Below are positions 53,482-61,371 of a stretch of DNA of 64,000 bases, one piece after another; positions within the stretch are counted from its first letter, which is position 1, and the number at the start of each line of letters is the position of its first letter. The stretch is taken from positions 271,664-335,663 of the forward strand of contig CAJOGI010000001.1 in NCBI GenBank assembly GCA_905234075.1, given 5' to 3'. This stretch comes from an uncultured Synergistales bacterium (GTDB lineage Bacteria > Synergistota > Synergistia > Synergistales > Aminobacteriaceae). The translations under genes were made by a program, and so were the position numbers. The notes under the pieces are model-generated. The model ran no database searches and was not told where the DNA came from. It worked only from the letters and a program-made list of their open reading frames with translations.

Positions 53482-54486
53482 ATGAAAAAAATCATTCTTG
53501 CTGCTGTGTGCGTAATGATGTTCGCAGGCGCGGCTTTCAGTGCGGAAACCGTCAAGGCTTATACGACTATGGAAGAACCGCTTGCAAAAGCTCTCTTTGA
53601 TGAATTTGAGAAAGAGACGGGCATTAAAGTTGAGTGGGTTAGGCTTTCAGGCGGCGAGGCTATTGCACGTCTTGAGGCCGAAAGAGCTAATCCGCAGGCT
53701 TCAATCTGGGTCGGCGGTGTCGGAACTCAACATATCGAAGCAAAATTGCGCGGGCTTTCAACTCCTTACCGTTCGAGATTTGCAGGCAGTATTCCGTCAC
53801 TTTACAGGGACGCAGAAAATTACTGGACAGGGCTTTATGTCGGGCCTATAGCCTTCTGCATGAACACCGACAGAGCGAAAGAACTCGGCCTAGCTATGCC
53901 TAAAAAATGGTCGGATTTAATCAAGCCGGAATATTCTAAGAAAATCCGCGTCGCCCACCCAAGCACTTCAGGAACAGCCTACAACATGATTACAACAGTA
54001 ATCAGGATTTTTGGCGGCGATGAGGACAAAGCCTTTGCATACTTCAAAGAGCTTGCAAAATCCGTTGAACAGTTCACTCGCTCAGGCTCGGCACCTGGAA
54101 AAAGCTGTGCGCTTGGTGAAATTCCCATTGCTATCGGCTACCTTCATGACCAAATTAAATTACAGCGTGAGGGCGCGAAAATTGAAATCGCAATCCCCGA
54201 AGATGGCACAGGCTTTGAGACTGCCTCAATGTCAATTCTTAAAGACGGCCCGGAGCCTTTGAACGCTAAAAAATTATATGACTGGATTTTAGGTCAGAAA
54301 GCTATGGACATAATCGCACGTTGGTACGTCATTCCGCTTTCAGACCTTGCAACCCCGACAAACACCGGCTTCTCTCTTAATAACATGAATTTAGTAAATC
54401 AGGACGACCAATGGGACGCTTCTAACAAAGAAAGATTGTTGGAACGCTGGAACGCAGAAATTTCAACTTTCTCGGAAAAAAAATAA
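53482..54486 (+). CDS. FbpA-type ABC transporter substrate-binding protein
   Basis: 334 aa with a signal peptide (IILAAVCVMMFAGAAFSAE). Class II binding-protein fold: VKAYTTMEEPLAKALFDEF at the start, VEWVRLSGGEAIARLEAE, WVGGVGTQHIEAK, WTGLYVGPIAFCMNTDRAK, VAHPSTSGTAYNMI and IAIGYLHDQIKL. The family takes up ferric iron, or in related members phosphonates and thiamine-like compounds. The twin tyrosines that bind iron in FbpA are not obvious here, so the ligand is open. First gene of an fbpABC-like operon with AGGAGG before the ATG. Confidence 0.9.
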   Translation: MKKIILAAVCVMMFAGAAFSAETVKAYTTMEEPLAKALFDEFEKETGIKVEWVRLSGGEAIARLEAERANPQASIWVGGVGTQHIEAKLRGLSTPYRSRFAGSIPSLYRDAENYWTGLYVGPIAFCMNTDRAKELGLAMPKKWSDLIKPEYSKKIRVAHPSTSGTAYNMITTVIRIFGGDEDKAFAYFKELAKSVEQFTRSGSAPGKSCALGEIPIAIGYLHDQIKLQREGAKIEIAIPEDGTGFETASMSILKDGPEPLNAKKLYDWILGQKAMDIIARWYVIPLSDLATPTNTGFSLNNMNLVNQDDQWDASNKERLLERWNAEISTFSEKK

Positions 54487-54527
54487 TTTTTGATTAGGGA
54501 TTAGGAACGGGGAAGCATGAGACAAAA

Positions 54528-54566
54528 CCTCCTGCTTCCTACTTCCTACCTCCTAACTCCTACCTG
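54528..54566. repeat. Heptamer repeat array between the fbpA-like and fbpB-like genes
   Basis: CCTCCTG CTTCCTA CTTCCTA CCTCCTA ACTCCTA CC, about five units in the CTCC orientation, just ahead of the separate GGAGG used by the permease gene. Two facing partial units (GATTAGGGATTAGGAA) lie about 30 bp upstream. Confidence 0.8.
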
Positions 54567-54582
54567 AAATAAGAACGGAGGT

Positions 54583-56790
54583 GTGAATTTGAACAAACGC
54601 TTTATAAATTTTTTACTAACACTGTTATTTGTTATTCTCGTCGGCACATGGATTTATACAAGCGTCCGCGATGAATTTCTTAAACAGTCAAGAACGGCAC
54701 AGCGCAGAACAGTTGAGACAGTTGCTGCCGGGTATCCTGAGCCTGAAGACGTTGATGACTGGCTAAAGCGTCTTGCTGACGAAGCTAGAGAATATTCTGT
54801 CGTGTTCGTTTCTGAAATACCAATGCCGGGCGAAAAATTAAATGCAGCTCCTAAGGGCGATAAAGAGCTTGCGGAATTGACTGAAAAATCAGCACTTGAC
54901 CTGGAATTTTCAAAGGGCTTCGACAATGCTGCCTATGAAGAAATTTACAGAGCTTCAAATAATTGGACAGTCGGCACAAAGGAAAAGCAGGCGATATTTT
55001 TTGCTCCGGCCGTGAGCTTGAAAACTCATGAGATTGAAGGCGCGTTAGTCTTTGCTTTCAACACTGAAGGCGAACAAAATTTCATGAGAATGTTAAATAC
55101 TTTGTTCTTTGGTGCGTTTATTTTATTTGCCGTCGTCATTTGGCAGTTAATGCTGAGCCGCGACCCTATAGTAGGCTTTGCGCTTGCCGGATTATTTTTA
55201 ATGACGTTAGTATTTGTCGCTTATCCTTTGTTCGAGGCTTTGAGGCTTTCATTCGTTGAGAACGGTAAATTTTCTCTCTCAATCTGGAAAACAATACTAA
55301 ATTCCGAAGGTTATTTATCTGCGTTATGGGGCAGTCTCAAATTAGGCTGTTGGACAGCGACATTTTCAACAATAGTCGGTTTTCTTTTTGCCTTCGTTGT
55401 CGCGAGAACTAATGCGCCGTGCAAAAAATTAATCTCAACAATGGGCGTTTTGCCGGTAATCTCACCGCCGTTCTCGTTGACGCTTTCAATTATATTATTA
55501 TTCGGCAACAACGGCTTAATAACGCGGTGGCTTCGTGTTATCGGCTTGGATTTTTCAATTTACGGACTTCCAGGACTTGTAATAGTGCAGACTATGGGAA
55601 TGTTCCCTATTGCATTTTTAACTCTAAGCGGAGTTTTGCAGGCTATCGACTCGACGTATGAAGAAGCCTCGCTGAATTTATCCGCAGGGCGTTTCAAAAC
55701 TTTTTCATCAATAACATTTCCGCTTGCTGTGCCGGGCTTATTAAGCTCGTGGCTTTTAGTATTCACGACCTCATTAGCAGACTTTGCAAACCCGTTGCTG
55801 CTCGCCGGAGATTTGAAAGTCTTATCGCTGGAAAGTTATATCGAAGTTACAGGCATGAACAGGCTAGGACACGGAGCGGCTCTCTCAATTTTACTATTAT
55901 TGCCGACCTTGACGGCTTTTTTGGCGCAAAGATTTTGGGTATCTAAACGTTCATATGTAACGGTAACGGGCAAGCCTTCAGGACGCATTACGGAACTAAC
56001 TACGCCGCTAGTACGAAGAATTTTAACTGGAATAATTTTTGTTATAGTCTTCCTTTTGATTTTGCTTTACGGAACGATTTTTGCGGGCTGTTTCGTCAAA
56101 AACTGGGGCATTGATTACACATTCAGTCTTGAAAATATCACTGAAGCTGTAACACGCTCAAGGGACGCATTATTTGATACAGTAACGCTTGCGGCAATAG
56201 CTACGCCAATCGCAGGAATTACGGCGATGATAGCGGCTCTTTTAATTATTCGCAGAAAATTTCACGGTAAACGCTTATTAGAGATGTTATTAATGACACC
56301 GTTTGCACTGCCTGGAACGCTTGTAGGCATAAGCTATATTTTAGCGTTCAATCACGCTCCAATTATCCTCGTAGGAACTGCGGCAATCATCATAATTAAT
56401 TATGTAATCCGTGAATTACCCGTCGGCATTGAAGGCGGCATAGCGTCATTACGTCAAATTGACCCCTCAATCGAAGAGGCCGCAACGGATTTAGGCGCGG
56501 ACCAGGCTACAGTTTTCAGAACGATTGTGTTGCCGTTAGTCAGACCGGCGTTTTTATCAAGTCTGTCATATACTTTTGTGCGTTCAATGACGGCCGTCAG
56601 CGCGGTTATATTCTTAATTTCAGCGAAATGGTATCACTTGACCGTATTAATTTATAATTTCTCTGAAAATCTAAGATTCGGCCTTGCAAGCGTTCTGTCA
56701 ACGGTGTTAATAATTATAGTTTTCAGTGCGTTTGGGCTTATGCGGCTGTTAGTACGCGAGAATGTCAACTTGATGAAGAGCGTTAATTAA
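54583..56790 (+). CDS. FbpB-type dual-domain ABC permease with an extra N-terminal periplasmic domain
   Basis: 735 aa from TTG, with CGGAGG upstream; usual FbpB proteins have 500-560 residues. A membrane helix at about 8-27 is followed by about 150 hydrophilic residues (RRTVETVAAGYPEPEDVDDW to NTEGEQNFMRML) and another helix, an arrangement like a small sensor domain. Then come two MetI-type permease domains. EAA-like loops are EEASLNLSAGRFKTFSSITF in the first and EEAATDLGADQATVFRTIV in the second. It pairs with the binding protein upstream and the ATPase downstream, which is 184 bp away across a palindromic repeat. Confidence 0.9.
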   Translation: MNLNKRFINFLLTLLFVILVGTWIYTSVRDEFLKQSRTAQRRTVETVAAGYPEPEDVDDWLKRLADEAREYSVVFVSEIPMPGEKLNAAPKGDKELAELTEKSALDLEFSKGFDNAAYEEIYRASNNWTVGTKEKQAIFFAPAVSLKTHEIEGALVFAFNTEGEQNFMRMLNTLFFGAFILFAVVIWQLMLSRDPIVGFALAGLFLMTLVFVAYPLFEALRLSFVENGKFSLSIWKTILNSEGYLSALWGSLKLGCWTATFSTIVGFLFAFVVARTNAPCKKLISTMGVLPVISPPFSLTLSIILLFGNNGLITRWLRVIGLDFSIYGLPGLVIVQTMGMFPIAFLTLSGVLQAIDSTYEEASLNLSAGRFKTFSSITFPLAVPGLLSSWLLVFTTSLADFANPLLLAGDLKVLSLESYIEVTGMNRLGHGAALSILLLLPTLTAFLAQRFWVSKRSYVTVTGKPSGRITELTTPLVRRILTGIIFVIVFLLILLYGTIFAGCFVKNWGIDYTFSLENITEAVTRSRDALFDTVTLAAIATPIAGITAMIAALLIIRRKFHGKRLLEMLLMTPFALPGTLVGISYILAFNHAPIILVGTAAIIIINYVIRELPVGIEGGIASLRQIDPSIEEAATDLGADQATVFRTIVLPLVRPAFLSSLSYTFVRSMTAVSAVIFLISAKWYHLTVLIYNFSENLRFGLASVLSTVLIIIVFSAFGLMRLLVRENVNLMKSVN

Positions 56791-56796
56791 ATAAAC

Positions 56797-56950
56797 AAAA
56801 CCCCTCCACCGCAAGCGATTCCCCGCGTCGCGCATGACACATTAGGTGTCATTGCCCCCTTAACAGGGGCGGCGAGAAAATGTCTTTGATACGCGAAATC
56901 TTGCGCCCCCTGACAAGGGGGAGAGGGCCACGAAGTGGCGAGGGGGTTTA
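56797..56950. repeat. GC-rich MITE/REP-like palindromic element between fbpB-like and fbpC-like genes
   Basis: Ends AAACCCCTCC and GAGGGGGTTT form imperfect terminal inverted repeats about 150 bp apart. Inside are several stem-loops: GACAC-ATTAG-GTGTC, GCCCCC-TTAACA-GGGGC, GCCCCCT-GACA-AGGGGG and GCCAC-GAA-GTGGC. Its GC content is visibly above the neighbouring coding DNA. It has no open frame and resembles nonautonomous or REP-type intergenic elements seen in other gut bacteria. Confidence 0.75.
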
Positions 56951-56974
56951 ATAGCGAAAGGAGCGAATATTTAA

Positions 56975-58081
56975 GTGGCAAACACAAAATCTAAATCAGT
57001 AACTTTTGAGAACATTACTAAAATTTTCCGCGACACCCAGTCAAAACAGGACGTTAAGGCAGTAGATAATGTTTCATTCAGGCTTGAGCCCGGCGAGCTT
57101 GTAACACTTTTAGGGCCTTCTGGGTGCGGCAAGTCAACAATTTTGCGCATGTTATCGGGATTTGAACAGCCAACCTCAGGAAAAATAATGATTGGCGACA
57201 ACGACGTAACGTTTACTCCGCCTAACAAACGCGATACCGCAATGGTGTTTCAAAGCTACGGGCTTTTCCCTCATAAGGATGTTTTTCATAATGTTTCTTA
57301 CGGCTTGGAACTTCGCAAAGTTCCTGCTGCTGAGATTAATGAAAAAGTTAATAAATTTCTTGAAATGGTCGGACTGGAAGCAATGGGACAGCGTCCGCCT
57401 TCAAGGCTTTCAGGTGGCCAGCAGCAGCGTGTTGCGCTTGCAAGAAGTTTAATTGTCGAGCCGTCAGTCCTGCTGCTTGATGAGCCTTTATCAAATCTTG
57501 ACGCCCTCCTCCGTGAACAGATGAGAGTAGAAATCCGCAGACTTCAAAAATCTTTGAGCATCACAGCAATGTACGTAACTCACGACAGAGTCGAAGCTAT
57601 GAGCCTCTCCGACCGAATAATCGTAATGAAAAGCGGACATATAATGCAAGTCGGAACGCCAAGCGAAATTTATAGAGACCCCGTTGATACTTTTGTTGCC
57701 GGATTTGTCGGCAAAGTTGCCTTCTTCCCGTGCGAGGTCAAAGGGATTGAAAATTCTGCCTGTACTGTTGAGCTTGCAGGGAAAAAATTTACCTCGCCGC
57801 GCTATTCTGAAAAATTAAAGGCCGGCGGTAAAGCTCTGATAATGGCGAGGCCGGAGTCGCTCTCTCTTGGTGAAGCCGGTTCAGGAGTTGAAGACGGAAT
57901 TGTCAGCGCAAATATTTATCTTGGCAACAGCGTTGAAACTTGGGTAAAAACCGATTTAGGCAATGTTCTCGTCCAGATTGATAACCCGGATGTAAAAAAG
58001 ATATGGGACGAAGGGAAAAAAGTTTCTCTTTCGTTTGAGCCTTCTTTAACAAAAGTGCTCGTCGATGATTTAGACGCTTGA
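56975..58081 (+). CDS. FbpC/PotA-type ABC transporter ATP-binding protein
   Basis: 368 aa from GTG at 56975 (AAAGGAGCG upstream). Walker A GPSGCGKST, Q-loop VFQSYGLFPHKDV, signature LSGGQQQRVALARSL, Walker B VLLLDEPLSNLD and H-loop VTHD are intact. The C-terminal TOBE-like domain (about 245-368) is typical of iron, spermidine and phosphonate importers. It completes the FbpABC-like set. Its stop codon overlaps the -35 element of the tRNA promoter. Confidence 0.93.
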   Translation: MANTKSKSVTFENITKIFRDTQSKQDVKAVDNVSFRLEPGELVTLLGPSGCGKSTILRMLSGFEQPTSGKIMIGDNDVTFTPPNKRDTAMVFQSYGLFPHKDVFHNVSYGLELRKVPAAEINEKVNKFLEMVGLEAMGQRPPSRLSGGQQQRVALARSLIVEPSVLLLDEPLSNLDALLREQMRVEIRRLQKSLSITAMYVTHDRVEAMSLSDRIIVMKSGHIMQVGTPSEIYRDPVDTFVAGFVGKVAFFPCEVKGIENSACTVELAGKKFTSPRYSEKLKAGGKALIMARPESLSLGEAGSGVEDGIVSANIYLGNSVETWVKTDLGNVLVQIDNPDVKKIWDEGKKVSLSFEPSLTKVLVDDLDA

Positions 58082-58105
58082 CAAAAAAAACTCCAGCGGT
58101 ATAAT
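58078..58105 (+). promoter_or_regulatory. Sigma-70 promoter of the tRNA cluster
   Basis: TTGACA, 16-nt spacer, TATAAT: both hexamers match consensus. The -35 overlaps the stop codon of the ATPase gene. The first tRNA begins about 25 nt after the -10. Confidence 0.9.
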
Positions 58106-58129
58106 TACCCACCGTGAACGACAGCATCG

Positions 58130-58207
58130 CGGGGCGTAGCGCAGTCTGGTTAGCGCACCTGCTTTGGGAGCAGGGGGTCGAAGGTTCAAATCCTTTCGCC
58201 CCGACCA
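58130..58207 (+). tRNA. tRNA-Pro(TGG)
   Basis: Acceptor CGGGGCG pairs with CGCCCCG; the anticodon loop CTTTGGGA-type carries TGG; T-loop TTCAAAT; CCA is encoded. First of six tandem tRNA genes. Confidence 0.96.
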
Positions 58208-58222
58208 GAATGAAAGTGAAAA

Positions 58223-58299
58223 GCGGAAATAGCTCAGTTGGCTAGAGCGATGGCCTTCCAAGCCGTAGGTCGCGGGTTCGAATCCCGTTTTCCGCTCCA
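58223..58299 (+). tRNA. tRNA-Gly(TCC)
   Basis: Acceptor GCGGAAA pairs with TTTCCGC; anticodon loop CTTCCAA with TCC; T-loop TTCGAAT; CCA encoded. Confidence 0.96.
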
Positions 58300-58313
58300 A
58301 ATAATTTAAGAAC

Positions 58314-58390
58314 GCGCTCTTAGCTCAGCTGGATAGAGCAACGGCCTTCTAAGCCGTAGGCCGCGGGTTCGAATCCTGCAGGGCGCGCCA
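58314..58390 (+). tRNA. tRNA-Arg(TCT)
   Basis: Acceptor GCGCTCT pairs with AGGGCGC with one G-U; anticodon loop CTTCTAA with TCT; T-loop TTCGAAT; GCCA end encoded. Confidence 0.95.
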
Positions 58391-58402
58391 TGTGTATCAA
58401 AT

Positions 58403-58480
58403 GGTGAGTGTAGCGCAATTGGTTAGAGCTTCGGATTGTGGTTCCGGCGGTTGAGGGTTCAAGTCCCTTCACTCACCCCA
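58403..58480 (+). tRNA. tRNA-His(GTG)
   Basis: An extra 5' G (position -1) faces C73, as required for histidine tRNA. Acceptor GTGAGTG pairs with CACTCAC; anticodon GTG; CCA encoded. Confidence 0.95.
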
Positions 58481-58494
58481 TAGAGCAGGTTTAT

Positions 58495-58571
58495 GCGCTC
58501 TTAGCTCAGTTGGATAGAGCGACAGACTTCGGATCTGTAGGTCGCGGGTTCGAATCCTGCAGGGTGCGCCA
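58495..58571 (+). tRNA. tRNA-Arg(TCG)
   Basis: Anticodon loop CTTCGGA with TCG; acceptor GCGCTCT pairs with AGGGTGC using G-U pairs; CCA encoded. Second arginine tRNA in the cluster, similar to the TCT gene outside the anticodon arm, suggesting duplication. Confidence 0.95.
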
Positions 58572-58588
58572 TGTATCATACTTATAGT

Positions 58589-58664
<76 letters not shown>

Positions 58665-58706
58665 TTTTTTTTGAATAAAAAGCAAAAGCATAATGAATAA
58701 AAAAAT

Positions 58707-58736
58707 GCCCCTTGTGTTGCGAGGGGCTTTGTTTTT
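58707..58736 (+). terminator. Terminator between the tRNA cluster and kduI (works both ways)
   Basis: GCCCCT and AGGGGC form the stem around TGTGTTGCG-type loop sequence, followed by TTTGTTTTTT on the plus strand. On the minus strand the same stem is followed by ATTTTTTTATT, so it can also end kduI transcription. Confidence 0.88.
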
Positions 58737-58743
58737 TGTTCCC

Positions 58744-59586
58744 TTATTTCATTTCGGACGGCGGAATTGTATCCATGTCATCAAATTCTTGATTTTCTCC
58801 GCCCATTGCCCAGATAAAAGAATAATTACTCGTTCCCGCTCCGGCATGAATCGACCATGAAGGTGAGATTACCGCCTCAAAATTTTTCATAACAATATGC
58901 CGTGTTTCCTGTCCTTGTCCCATGAAGTGAAAGACTATATTGCCTTCAGGTATCTCGAAATACGTGTAAATCTCCATGCGTCTCTCATGAGTGTGAGCTG
59001 GCATTGTGTTCCATACGCTTCCCGACTCCAGCTCCGTCAGCCCCATAGAGAGCTGGCATGTCTTTAAGACGGCCGGATGAATAAACTGATTGATTACGCG
59101 CTTGTTTGATGTTGCCGGATCTCCTAAAGGTTTTTTCGCGGCATCGGCAATTTTTATTAATCGCGTCTCATAGCTTGTGTGTGCAGGAGCTGAAACCAGA
59201 TAGAACTTTGCCGGAGCATTCATATCTTTGCTCGCAAAAAATACTTTTTCCGTGCCTTTAGTGATGTACAGGCAGTCTTTATAGCCAAGTTCATAAGTTT
59301 TTCCGTCAGCTTCTATCGTCCCTGCGCCGCCAAGATTAAAAATTCCTGCTTCTCTGCGCTCAAGAAAATAATGCGTGCCGAAATTGGCCCATACGTCTAT
59401 GCCGTCATTGATTGCGAGTTTTTTGCTCACCGGCATTATTCCTAACGTAACCATTCTATCGACGTGGCTATATACGGCCGTAACTTTATCGGGATTATAC
59501 AGCCCTGTAATAAGAAATTCTCTGCGTAATTCGTCAGTGGTATATCGCTTTACATCGTTTGGACCGCATGAATATCTTATATCCAT
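58744..59586 (-). CDS. kduI: 5-keto-4-deoxyuronate isomerase
   Basis: 280 aa, exact family length. KduI isomerises 5-keto-4-deoxyuronate to 3-deoxy-D-glycero-2,5-hexodiulosonate during breakdown of pectin, alginate or glycosaminoglycan uronates. The zinc site is intact: MPAHTHERRMEIYTYF (two His and a Glu) and WSIHAGAGTSNYSFIWAMGG (last His). The start MDIRYSCGPNDVKRYTTDEL is typical. It is a single gene, divergent from tctCBA, which suggests that the transporter may carry an acidic sugar derivative. Confidence 0.96.
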   Translation of the reverse strand: MDIRYSCGPNDVKRYTTDELRREFLITGLYNPDKVTAVYSHVDRMVTLGIMPVSKKLAINDGIDVWANFGTHYFLERREAGIFNLGGAGTIEADGKTYELGYKDCLYITKGTEKVFFASKDMNAPAKFYLVSAPAHTSYETRLIKIADAAKKPLGDPATSNKRVINQFIHPAVLKTCQLSMGLTELESGSVWNTMPAHTHERRMEIYTYFEIPEGNIVFHFMGQGQETRHIVMKNFEAVISPSWSIHAGAGTSNYSFIWAMGGENQEFDDMDTIPPSEMK

Positions 59587-59694
59587 AACACAAATTAACC
59601 TCCTAAAATTATGAAAAGATTATGAAAACTTTTAAGAGCATAGCATAAGCGGACACAAAAAACAACAAAGGCCGGGTATCGCTTTGAGGTTTTA

Positions 59695-59724
59695 TTGACA
59701 TCTTCGCATTTAGTATAATATAAT
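59695..59724 (+). promoter_or_regulatory. Sigma-70-type promoter of tctCBA
   Basis: TTGACA, 18-nt spacer, TATAAT, about 57 nt ahead of the tctC ATG. A second TATAAT overlaps at 59714 with a 13-nt spacer and is less likely. Confidence 0.75.
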
Positions 59725-59781
59725 CATTAAAATTCTCAATTTAATATAATTTTTTAGCAAAACAATGGAGGAGGAACACTT

Positions 59782-60762
59782 ATGAAAAAAACGTTTCTTG
59801 TCGTGATGCTTCTTGTTCTCGTATTGTGTGCGTCTGCAGCGATGGCTGAATACCCGGAGAAATCGCTTACTGCTATTTGTCCGTGGGGTGCCGGCGGCGG
59901 TACTGACTCATGTCTGCGTGCATTTTGTCAGGCCCTTGAAAAACAGCTTGGCCAGACTATCATTGTTGATAACAAGACCGGAGCAGGCGGAGTAACCGGA
60001 CACGAGGCTATTGCAGATGCAGACCCTGACGGCTACACCTTTGGCATGATTACTTTTGAGTTTGTTACTTACAAAGCCCTTGATGTTTCTGATTACAAAT
60101 CCTATGTGAATTATGACCCGCTGTGCCGTTTGAACGCAGACCCTGCCGGAATTACCGTGAATAAAGCATGGGCCGAGAAGAACGGCATTAAAAACTTGGC
60201 AGATTTCATCGCTTATTGCAAAGCTCATCCCGGTGAAGTCCGTATGGGCGGTTCCTCCGCAAATTCAGTGTGGCATATCGCCGGCGGTTACTTCATGAAC
60301 GTTGCAGGCGTTGAGCTTAAAATGGTTACATATCCTGACGGAGCTGCTTCGGCTGTTCAAGCCGCTGCGCAGGGTGTTGACATTGAGGGCGTAACCGTTT
60401 CTCTTGCAGAGGCCCGTTCATTTATAGAGTCTGGAAATCTTATATGTCTTGGACTTATGGCCGAAGAACGCATTAACAATAAAGTTTTTGGCAGCATTCC
60501 TACATGCAAAGAGCAGGGCATAAACGCTTTCTATTCGACGTGGCGCGGACTTGGCCTGCCTAACGGTGTTGATAATGCTATTCGTACAAAGTTAGCAGAT
60601 GCCTGCAGGGCCGCTGTTAAAGACCCTGATTTTGTGCAGTATATGACAAACGCCGGACTTGGCATTGCATATCTTGAAGCCGCTGATTTCAAGGCTTTCC
60701 TTGAACAACAGGAAGAAAGAGATGTCCCGGCAGCTATGAAAGCCGCAGGCATAGAAATATAA
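59782..60762 (+). CDS. tctC: Tripartite tricarboxylate transporter substrate-binding protein (Bug/TctC family)
   Basis: 326 aa with a signal peptide (TFLVVMLLVLVLCASAAMAE). Bug-family landmarks: YPEKSLTAICPWGAGGGTDS near the mature N-terminus, IIVDNKTGAGGVTGHEAI, ADPDGYTFGMI, MGGSSANSVWHIAGGYF and the C-terminal FLEQQEERDVPAAMKAAGI. It binds a small carboxylate in the periplasm and delivers it to TctAB. The ATG follows GGAGGAGGAAC. A hairpin after the gene may keep its level above that of the membrane subunits. Confidence 0.93.
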   Translation: MKKTFLVVMLLVLVLCASAAMAEYPEKSLTAICPWGAGGGTDSCLRAFCQALEKQLGQTIIVDNKTGAGGVTGHEAIADADPDGYTFGMITFEFVTYKALDVSDYKSYVNYDPLCRLNADPAGITVNKAWAEKNGIKNLADFIAYCKAHPGEVRMGGSSANSVWHIAGGYFMNVAGVELKMVTYPDGAASAVQAAAQGVDIEGVTVSLAEARSFIESGNLICLGLMAEERINNKVFGSIPTCKEQGINAFYSTWRGLGLPNGVDNAIRTKLADACRAAVKDPDFVQYMTNAGLGIAYLEAADFKAFLEQQEERDVPAAMKAAGIEI

Positions 60763-60780
60763 AAATAATTGCTTATGAGA

Positions 60781-60808
60781 TGGGCGAGCATGTCTTGCCC
60801 ATTTTTTA
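60781..60808 (+). terminator. Attenuator-like hairpin between tctC and tctB
   Basis: TGGGCGAG-CATGT-CTTGCCCA gives an 8-bp stem with one G-U pair followed by TTTTTTAT. Placed between the binding protein and the permease genes, it would allow partial termination and excess TctC. Confidence 0.75.
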
Positions 60809-60828
60809 TATTAAGGACGTGAATTTTC

Positions 60829-61359
60829 TTGAAAAAAACACAAACAAAAGCTTTTACGAATCTAATCTGTTCGATAATCCTGCTGATTTTTGAAATATGG
60901 GCCTATACAGAGACTATGGACTTCAAAGTTCATAAACGTGCGTTTGTCCAGCCCGCAACATTTCCGCAGATTATGATTTGCGGCATGGCAATATTTACAG
61001 TGATATTATTTCTACAATCCTGCATAAAATTAACTCGCGGAATGAAGCCAGAAGACCCGGAAAATGAGATGTCCGCAAGTATCAATCCTTTTACAAATCG
61101 CGGCGTGGCAGCTGCGTTATTTGTAATTATTTTGTGTATTTTATATACGCTGCTTTTTGACAAACTAGGTTATGTACTTGTCTCTGCGTGCGTCAGTGTC
61201 ATTATTATGTGGCTTATCGGCAAACGGGATTTGAAAGTAATTATTCCTGTATCAATATTAGTGCCTTTAATCATGTGGTTTATTTTCTATAAATTGCTTA
61301 CGGTAAATATTCCGATGGGCGTGTTTCAGCCTCTTCGCGACTTAGTAGATAAAATCTAA
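60829..61359 (+). CDS. tctB: Tripartite tricarboxylate transporter small membrane subunit (TctB)
   Basis: 176 aa from TTG at 60829, with AAGGA 11 nt upstream and no ATG near the start. Four hydrophobic helices: LICSIILLIFEIWAYTETMD, MICGMAIFTVILFLQS, AAALFVIILCILYTLLF and the pair VSACVSVIIMWLIG / VSILVPLIMWFIFYKLL. The VNIPMGVFQPL end is typical of TctB. tctA follows after 12 bp. Confidence 0.9.
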   Translation: MKKTQTKAFTNLICSIILLIFEIWAYTETMDFKVHKRAFVQPATFPQIMICGMAIFTVILFLQSCIKLTRGMKPEDPENEMSASINPFTNRGVAAALFVIILCILYTLLFDKLGYVLVSACVSVIIMWLIGKRDLKVIIPVSILVPLIMWFIFYKLLTVNIPMGVFQPLRDLVDKI

Positions 61360-61371
61360 GGGGGCCTCAGC

